From Desmodesmus armatus (Eukaryota > Chlorophyta > Chlorophyceae > Sphaeropleales > Scenedesmaceae), in the NCBI GenBank assembly GCA_007449985.2, contig VIIQ02000621.1, forward strand, positions 248,001 to 312,000: 64,000 nucleotides of DNA. Reading direction: 5' to 3'. The first letter of the stretch is position 1. The number at the start of each line of letters is the position of its first letter. Under the pieces are notes generated by a model that saw only the letters and a list, made by a program, of their open reading frames with translations, had not been told where the DNA came from and searched no databases. The translations under genes and the position numbers were made by a program. Shown here one piece after another: positions 58,501 through 64,000 of this stretch.

Positions 58501-61500
58501 CAGCAGGTCAAGCCACGGCAGCAGGGCAAGCCGCAGCAGGAGCAGCCAGCTTGCGCCAACAAGCGCTGGTGGCAGCTGCCGAAGGACAAGCAGCAGCAGC
58601 AGCCGCAGCAGGGCACAGGCCAGCTGCGCGCAGTGGGCCCTCAACAACAGCAGCCGGACACTCAGTGCAGCACGCAAGTTGCCCTGGCTGCTGCTGCTGC
58701 TGGCTCTTTGGCTTCTGGTGGCAATTGTGCCACTCATGGCGATGATGGTAGTGCCAATGGTCAAGGACAGCCAGCAGACAGCCCACCTGCGGCTGAAATT
58801 CACCAGCAGCAGCAGCCTGGACAGCCAGGGCAGTCGCTCAGCACAGCAGCACCACCTGCAGCAGCCCTGGCCACCCAGCCTCCACCCCAGCAGCTGCTGC
58901 GCAAGCCACCAGCACCTGCCGCCGCCTTGCACCAGTCCCCTCGCAAGCCAGCGGCTGCCAGTGGCCTGCTGAAGTCCTGCCCTGCCAATGGCCTGCACAC
59001 TTCACCGCGCAAGCCGGCCCCTGCGACAGGCAAACAGCAGGGCCCGCGCAAGGGTCCCGCACCGGCCACGGGTTTGCAGGGGCTGCGTGCGAGGACCCTG
59101 ACATCCAGCCAGCTTGCTGAGCAGCTGCGATCAACGCTGCGGCAGCAGGAGGAGGAGGACCGGGCGAAGCAGCAGCGGGCGCGCCGGAAGGCAGCACAGC
59201 AGCGCAAGTATGCGCGGCAGCACCAGCAGCTTGAAGATGCGGATACTGAGATGGAGGAGGTGGATGTTGACAGCGACAACGCTGCTGGGGCAGTGCAGGC
59301 AGCAGACAGTGGTGCATCAGACGCAGAGATGCTGGATGCGCAGAATGCAGCAGCAGGCAAGGAGGGGCTGGGCGGAGGGCAGGTTGGAGGCACAAGCGGG
59401 ACAGCTGCTGGCCAGGGCCGGTCCCAGAATCGGTCTGGCCCCGGCACTGGTGCGGCCAGCAAGCCAGCTGGCGATGGTGCTGCTGCTGCCAGCGGCGGCA
59501 CTGGTGCTGCCAGTAAGCCTGGGGGTACCAAGAGGCCCCGGCGCAAAGCTGCTGCAGCACCACAGCCTGCCAGTGGTGCTGCTGCTGCTGCCGCTGCTGG
59601 TGGTGCCTCCGCCTCTGCTGGTGCTGCCTTTGCTGGTGGTGGTCGTCGTGCTGAGGCGGAGGGTGCTGCTCCTCCTGCTGGTCATGGTGCAGCTGTTGCT
59701 GCTGCAAGGGATGGTGCTGCTGCAGCCACAGGGCATGGTCACACCACAAAGCAGCCCGTGTTGGAGCAGCAGTCCCGTGCAGCAGCAGCCAGCAACAGCA
59801 TGGCTTGCGCGACAGCGGCGGCAGCAACAGCAGCAGCCGATGGCGTGGCAGGCCAAGCTGCAGGACCAGCACTAGCCGGGCCACTCATGCCGCATCAGGG
59901 CTTGGAGCGGCAGCAACAGCAGCAGTGCCAGCCACAGCAGGGAGCCCCTGGGTTACGCTTGCTGCAGCAGCTGAATGCGCCATTGGTTGCCAGGCGCCCC
60001 CGGCCAGCAACCAACATTGGAGCAGGGCTGCTGCCTGGGCGCAACAGCCCCAAGCCACCTTCTGCCACCTTGGCCAGCATGCAGCCCTTTCCTAGCCCGG
60101 CACATCAGCAAGCAGCTGCTGCTGGCATCAGCGCTCCAGCTGCAGCTGCCGTGGCTGCTGGTGGTGATGGTGCCAGTGGTGGGAGTGCTGGATCTGGCTG
60201 GGGTGCTGCTGCTGCTGCTGGCACGGGGCATCGAGCCGGCGTCAGCAGCCTGACTGTCGGCATCCCTGCTGGTGCTGCTGCTGCCAGTCACAGGTCCGTA
60301 GCAGGGGCAGCAGCAAAGGGGCCACTACGCCGGAAGCCCTTGCCTGCAGCTACAGCAGCGGCGAAGCTTGGCCGCGGCCTGCAGCAACCCAAACGGTCCC
60401 TGCAGCCCCAGGCATTGACCTACCGCTGTGCTAATGGTGATGCCTCAGGGCTCCTTTACCATGACGGTGTGGCTGGTGCTGGCAGGGACTCGGTGTCCAT
60501 CAGCAGCCTCGCTCTTGGCAGCACCCAGCAGGTGGTGCCGGCAGGGAGGGTGCAGGGAGCAACAGCACAACAGCAGCCGTCTGCGGCTGCAGGGAGGGTG
60601 TCGGGAGTGGCAGCACAGCAGCGGCCACCTCCACCTGGCAACTTTGGCCTTCTGCAGGATGCTGCTGCTGCTGCTCCTGCTGCTGCTGCAGGCAGGCCTG
60701 CCGACAGCAACGGCAGTATCAAAACCACTGTGCTGCAGAGCCAGCCCGTGCTGAGGCCGCCTGGGAGCACCAAGCGCTTGCCAGTGCAGGCTGGAGTCCT
60801 GACAAACACTCCTAGGACCCGCCCGCCTGGGCCGCTGCCCGGATCCGCTGGGGCTGCAGCAGCGGCAGCACTGGCAGCAGCGGTGCGGGCGTCGCCGCAT
60901 GCCACGCCCAAGCAGTTGGTTGCTAGCTCAGCACCTTCGTCTCTGGTGGGTGGTAGGGTGGGCAGTGAGCTGCAGCTTGGGCAGCTGCCGCAGGCTGGGC
61001 CTGGCTCCAGCAGTGCGGCACAGCAGCAGTGGCAGCAGCAGCTGCTGTGGCAGAAGCTGCAGCTGTGGCACCAGCGTCAGCAGCAGCCAGACCCGCTGGT
61101 GCCGCCTGGTGGCCATGCGCTGGCTGCTGCTGCTGCTGCCACGCCTGCTGTAGCCCCGTCAGGGGGCTGGATGGCTGCTGAGGTTGGCAGCACTGAGAAG
61201 AAGGACAAACTGAGGCGCAGCTTGTTTGGCAAGGGGCCGAAGCCACAGCAGCACCAGCAGGAGCTGCAGCCAGCTTTTGGGGGTTCGGCTGATGATGTCG
61301 CTGCTGGCGGTGGTGATGCAGCAGCAGCAGGGCTGGGACCGAGGAGGCCAGGGTCTGGCCTGGTGTCCCCTGTGGCATGGCCGTCCTTCGTGGCTGGGGG
61401 CTCTGCCGGCCGGGGAGCATCAGCAGCTGCTGCAGCAACAGCCGGTGTGGCTTTGGGCGGTCCTGATGACAAGGCCTGGCAGCAGCAGCAGGAGCAGCTG

Positions 61501-62010
61501 GTGTCGATGATCAGCCCACCAACTATTGATGAGGATGCCGGCGTTGGGCACAGGCAGAAGCTCCAGCAGCAGCAGCAGGTGCGGGAGTCGTCCGCAGAGG
61601 CAGCTGCCAAGCTGCTTTGCGCCGCGCAGCAGCAACGCAAGGAACAACAGCAGATGCAACATGCAGCAGCGGCAGCCCACAGCAATCAAGAGCAGCAGCA
61701 GCAGGGCGCGCGTGGTCCGAGCAAGCTTGCAGCGGCAGTGATGGCTCTGGGGGTGCCGCGTGCCAGTGACAAGCAGAACCACCACCACCATCAGGAGCAA
61801 CAGCCTGCAGCGCAGCAGCGCCCGCAGCGCACTGTGCGCCAGCAGGCGGGGCGTGGTGGTGGTGATGCTGCAGGCCAGGGCGAGCCGCATGTCAGGCGGT
61901 CATCACGGCAGCAGGCAGCAGCGGCAGTTGGGGGTGCTGAGGTCGACTACCCAGAGGGGCTCGATGTGCTGGCCAGCGCTGCAGCAGCAGAGGCAGATGG
62001 GGCTTACTGA
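52504..62010 (+). CDS. Giant SANT/GON4L-like nuclear protein
   Basis: Nine exons join in phase: 52504-52777, 52822-52886, 52977-53777, 54026-55287, 55807-55864, 56104-56247, 56489-56616, 56897-57006, 57218-62010, about 2,544 residues. The N-terminus is acidic (SDDDFQISELSDDDDDADEDVELDE), then basic (PRKRRR, SKRARL). EFDPDMFDRLLAEFDPDLEPLLDEE and the ADDPSFWGL...LTIRAEQLQQLYQQISLHTQLLTQLYVMT block resemble GON-4-like proteins. A SANT/Myb-like unit is split over two exons: WSPAEDSLLWLGVLR, then IRKRFENL. The last exon, 4.8 kb, is almost wholly Ala/Gln/Gly/Pro low complexity with short repeats such as SPRKPA. A chromatin or transcription role is inferred from GON4L relatives. The start is ambiguous: a second ATG at 52561 has the same GGCATGAGCTCTCTC context. 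The long tail might include further unseen introns. Confidence 0.65.
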
Positions 62011-63256
62011 ATGCCTTCTTTGGCTGGGTGGGGATCAGATGGTGCTTGGTAGTAAGCTAGACATTGCTGTATCAACAGTCCGTCTTTGTGACGACGACAT
62101 CATTGGACTGCATGCCGCTCACACGAAGTTGGTTGTGCGCAAACTGTGTGAGTTGCGTGTGTAGTGGTTGTGGGTGGGTGAGAGCATGCTCCCCCTCCTT
62201 GTGGGGTTGACTTGGGACTGAACATAATGTTGTACATGACCAGCCATCATGGTTACTGCTTACATGGGTTTTTGCTCTAAGGTTTGAGGTTTGAGGGTAC
62301 GACAGGCTGGCAACAGGATCTTGGCAGCTTGGGTAGAGGACAAAGCAGAGTGAATGGTGAGCTGAGAGGTTCTTTTTGTGCAGGATGTGGTCATGAGCAG
62401 CTGTCAATTCCTGGAGGGGGGTGCCATGGGGGGATTTTTGTCAGGTTCTGGAGGACGGAGGTGATCTGTTGTGATGTGCTTGTTGACTCTTGCCTCTGCA
62501 AGATGAGATTGGCTGCAGAGGGACTGCATTTGCTTGTGGCAAGCTGCAGGCATCTTTTGCCATATGGTGTGTCTGTCAGCAGTTCCCTGGCCTGTAGACA
62601 CCCAGCCTCGACTTGGTATCGGTTTGCAGCTGCAAGGCTCTTGCTTTTGTGGTTGAACCAGCACCACACAGTTTGCTGCTGCTACGATCACGATACAGTT
62701 ACGAATACAACCCTTCCCGTCCAGGGTTTTGGGCTGCCGGGCACCTCCCAGTTGGTTAAGTTCCGCGGCAACCTTGAGGACTGCAGAGTTATCAAAGCCA
62801 AGAAAATAGCCACTTTTAGTACCTTTTGTATCGGCAAGTACAACCAGCCGGTCACATTGACGGTTTCGAGAGCTTAGCGCAAGCAGGGCAAGCCGCCTAC
62901 TCAGGGACAACTGAGACAACTTGAAAGCCTTCAGAACAACAGCAAGTGAATTTCAGAACAGGTGAGCAGAGGCTGGCAGGGGTCATGACCGGTTTGGCGG
63001 GTTGCTGACATCGCATGCGGGCTGGGGTGTCCACCGAAGCTGAGTATCGCAGTTTCCAATCTTCATCTTTGCTCCATGCGTTTCATGCTTCACTGTGAGC
63101 ACAGTGGCGGTGTAGCAGCTGCGCAGGTGGTTGCAGCAGCAGAGTTCACAGCAGCAGCAGCTGTTGAAGGCTCACAGCTGCTCCCGGTTCAGCTGCAGTC
63201 ACCTAAATGACAAATGTGCTTGATACTTCACTGCTCCCTCTGCAGGACTCGCCAGC
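62011..63256. other. Intergenic region
   Basis: Open frames exist on both strands at 62284-62919 but share the same bases, and neither shows a recognisable domain. The stretch 62700-62880 has somewhat different composition (less CAG-rich). No terminal repeats seen. Confidence 0.4.
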
Positions 63257-63697
63257 ATGAACAAACTGGCCCTTGGCCTTCTGGCCATGATGGCCCTGGT
63301 GCCTGTGCTGGCCTACACGCCTGACAAGGACCCAGCATCCAGCCAGATCAGCCCTTCAATCCTATTGATGAACGAGAACGACTGGAAGCTCTCCTACGGA
63401 CCGGACGGAACGCCCAGCTCCCGTTGCTTGGACATGGTGGCAAGAGCTAGAGAGTTCAGCAGCGGCAACCGACTCAACTTCGTGCCAACCTTCAACTGGC
63501 TGCCTGGGTTGAGCGGACTTGGTGTGCAGTCCTTCTGCTTCCTGGCCTCGGACAGCTCCAACGGCCCATCCTGTACCTCCTGGACCCCCGCCAAGGTTGC
63601 AGAGTTCAAGGAGTCCATGACCCTGTGCTTCATGGAGGCGTTCGACAAGGATTTTGTGGTCTACGTGCGGCCCCAGCTGCAGGACGGTCTCAACAAG
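63257..63697 (+). CDS. Secreted protein, possibly glycoside-hydrolase-like (first exon, runs off window)
   Basis: First exon of a gene that continues past the window. MNKLALGLLAMMALVPVLA is a signal peptide with likely cleavage after VLA. The mature part has NRLNFVPTFNWLPG, a pair of Cys around LCFMEAF and SCTSW, and FVVYVRPQLQDG before a GTAAGT donor (GT at 63698). A beta-strand ending FVPTFNW and a later strand VVYVRPQL would fit a TIM-barrel glycosidase of the kind seen in green-algal secretomes; this is a weak inference with no catalytic residue identified. Local codon use is richer in C-ending codons than neighbouring genes, suggesting high expression. Reading past the donor meets a stop at once, so splicing is needed. 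Confidence 0.6.
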
Positions 63698-63900
63698 TAA
63701 GTGGACCTTTCGCAAGCTCAGGGTGCAGCATCCAGCAGTGTCTTTGCATGCACCTGCATCCAGTTTGCACTTCATGTGGTGCCCAGCACACCCTGCAGGA
63801 CGGACTCAGCCTGTAAGTAGCATCAACGGTGTGTCAGCAGGTGCATCCTGCAGTGTTTGTGCATGCGCCTGCATGAGTGGCACTTTCCTGCAGCACCAGC
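63698..63900. repeat. Imperfect duplication in the following intron
   Basis: Bases 63789-63815 (CTGCAGGACGGACTCAGCC...GTAAGTAG) closely resemble the exon end and donor at 63678-63703 (CTGCAGGACGGTCTCAACA...GTAAGTGG). Flanking words (TGCATGCACCTGCAT and TGCATGCGCCTGCAT; GCAGTGT) also recur about 110 bases apart, so a unit of roughly 100-110 bp has been copied. Confidence 0.55.
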
Positions 63901-64000
63901 TGGTGGCCAGCACACTATACATGTGCTTTGTGGGGGCCAGCACGCTGTGTTGGCAACACTTTCTCCATCATGGTTATGCCACGTGGCTCTGTGGGCAGCA

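Noticed and set aside
62284..62919. Retroelement remnant, or genes on both strands
   Set aside because: Neither strand shows integrase, reverse transcriptase or terminal repeats; the resemblance I first suspected was too weak.
1..64000. tRNA, rRNA or snRNA genes
   Set aside because: Looked for conserved tRNA A/B boxes and rRNA words by eye; none convincing. A tRNAscan-SE/Infernal search would be decisive.

Overview
The window is nuclear DNA of a green alga, most likely a chlorophycean (Sphaeropleales/Scenedesmaceae-like, inferred). The signs are many short GT-AG introns, pervasive CAG/CTG triplets giving Gln- and Ala-rich proteins, C- and G-homopolymers near splice sites, Arabidopsis-type telomere-like repeats inside an intron, and a nucleus-encoded PetN with a plastid transit peptide, a known trait of Chlamydomonas-type algae. 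I saw no rRNA, tRNA, CRISPR array or intact transposon. Gene models were built by matching reading-frame phase across splice sites. Spans include introns.

Layout. 0.1-2.0 kb (-): isoprenylcysteine carboxyl methyltransferase (ICMT), divergent from a DEDDh RNA exonuclease (2.3-3.2 kb, +). 4.5-5.5 kb (+): universal stress protein with a one-base frame break. 6.8-10.3 kb (+): secreted, sequon-rich Ser/Ala/Thr protein. 11.1-13.9 kb (+): low-complexity Gln/Ser protein. 15.4-18.8 kb (-): SWIM + RING E3 ubiquitin ligase (ZSWIM2-like). 19.9-21.3 kb (-): secreted protein with eight 33-residue repeats. 22.5-30.05 kb and 31.1-40.5 kb (+): a tandem pair of large paralogues, each with ten matched exons and a MYND-like Cys/His cluster, of no family I recognise. 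41.4 kb (+): PETN. 43.7-46.0 kb (-): GINS subunit SLD5. 46.4-48.7 kb (+): F-box/LRR protein. 51.2-52.2 kb (+): GNAT acetyltransferase. 52.5-62.0 kb (+): giant SANT/GON4L-like nuclear protein. 63.3 kb (+): start of a secreted, possibly glycosidase-like protein that runs off the window.

The genes do not form a pathway; this is an ordinary eukaryotic array of unrelated loci. Themes are protein prenylation/ubiquitination (ICMT, E3, F-box), replication (SLD5), photosynthesis (PETN) and secreted proteins. The two most unusual items are the tandem zinc-cluster paralogue pair (22.5-40.5 kb), with patchy near-identity suggesting gene conversion, and the secreted repeat protein, whose array has a nested ABC-ABC-C organisation.
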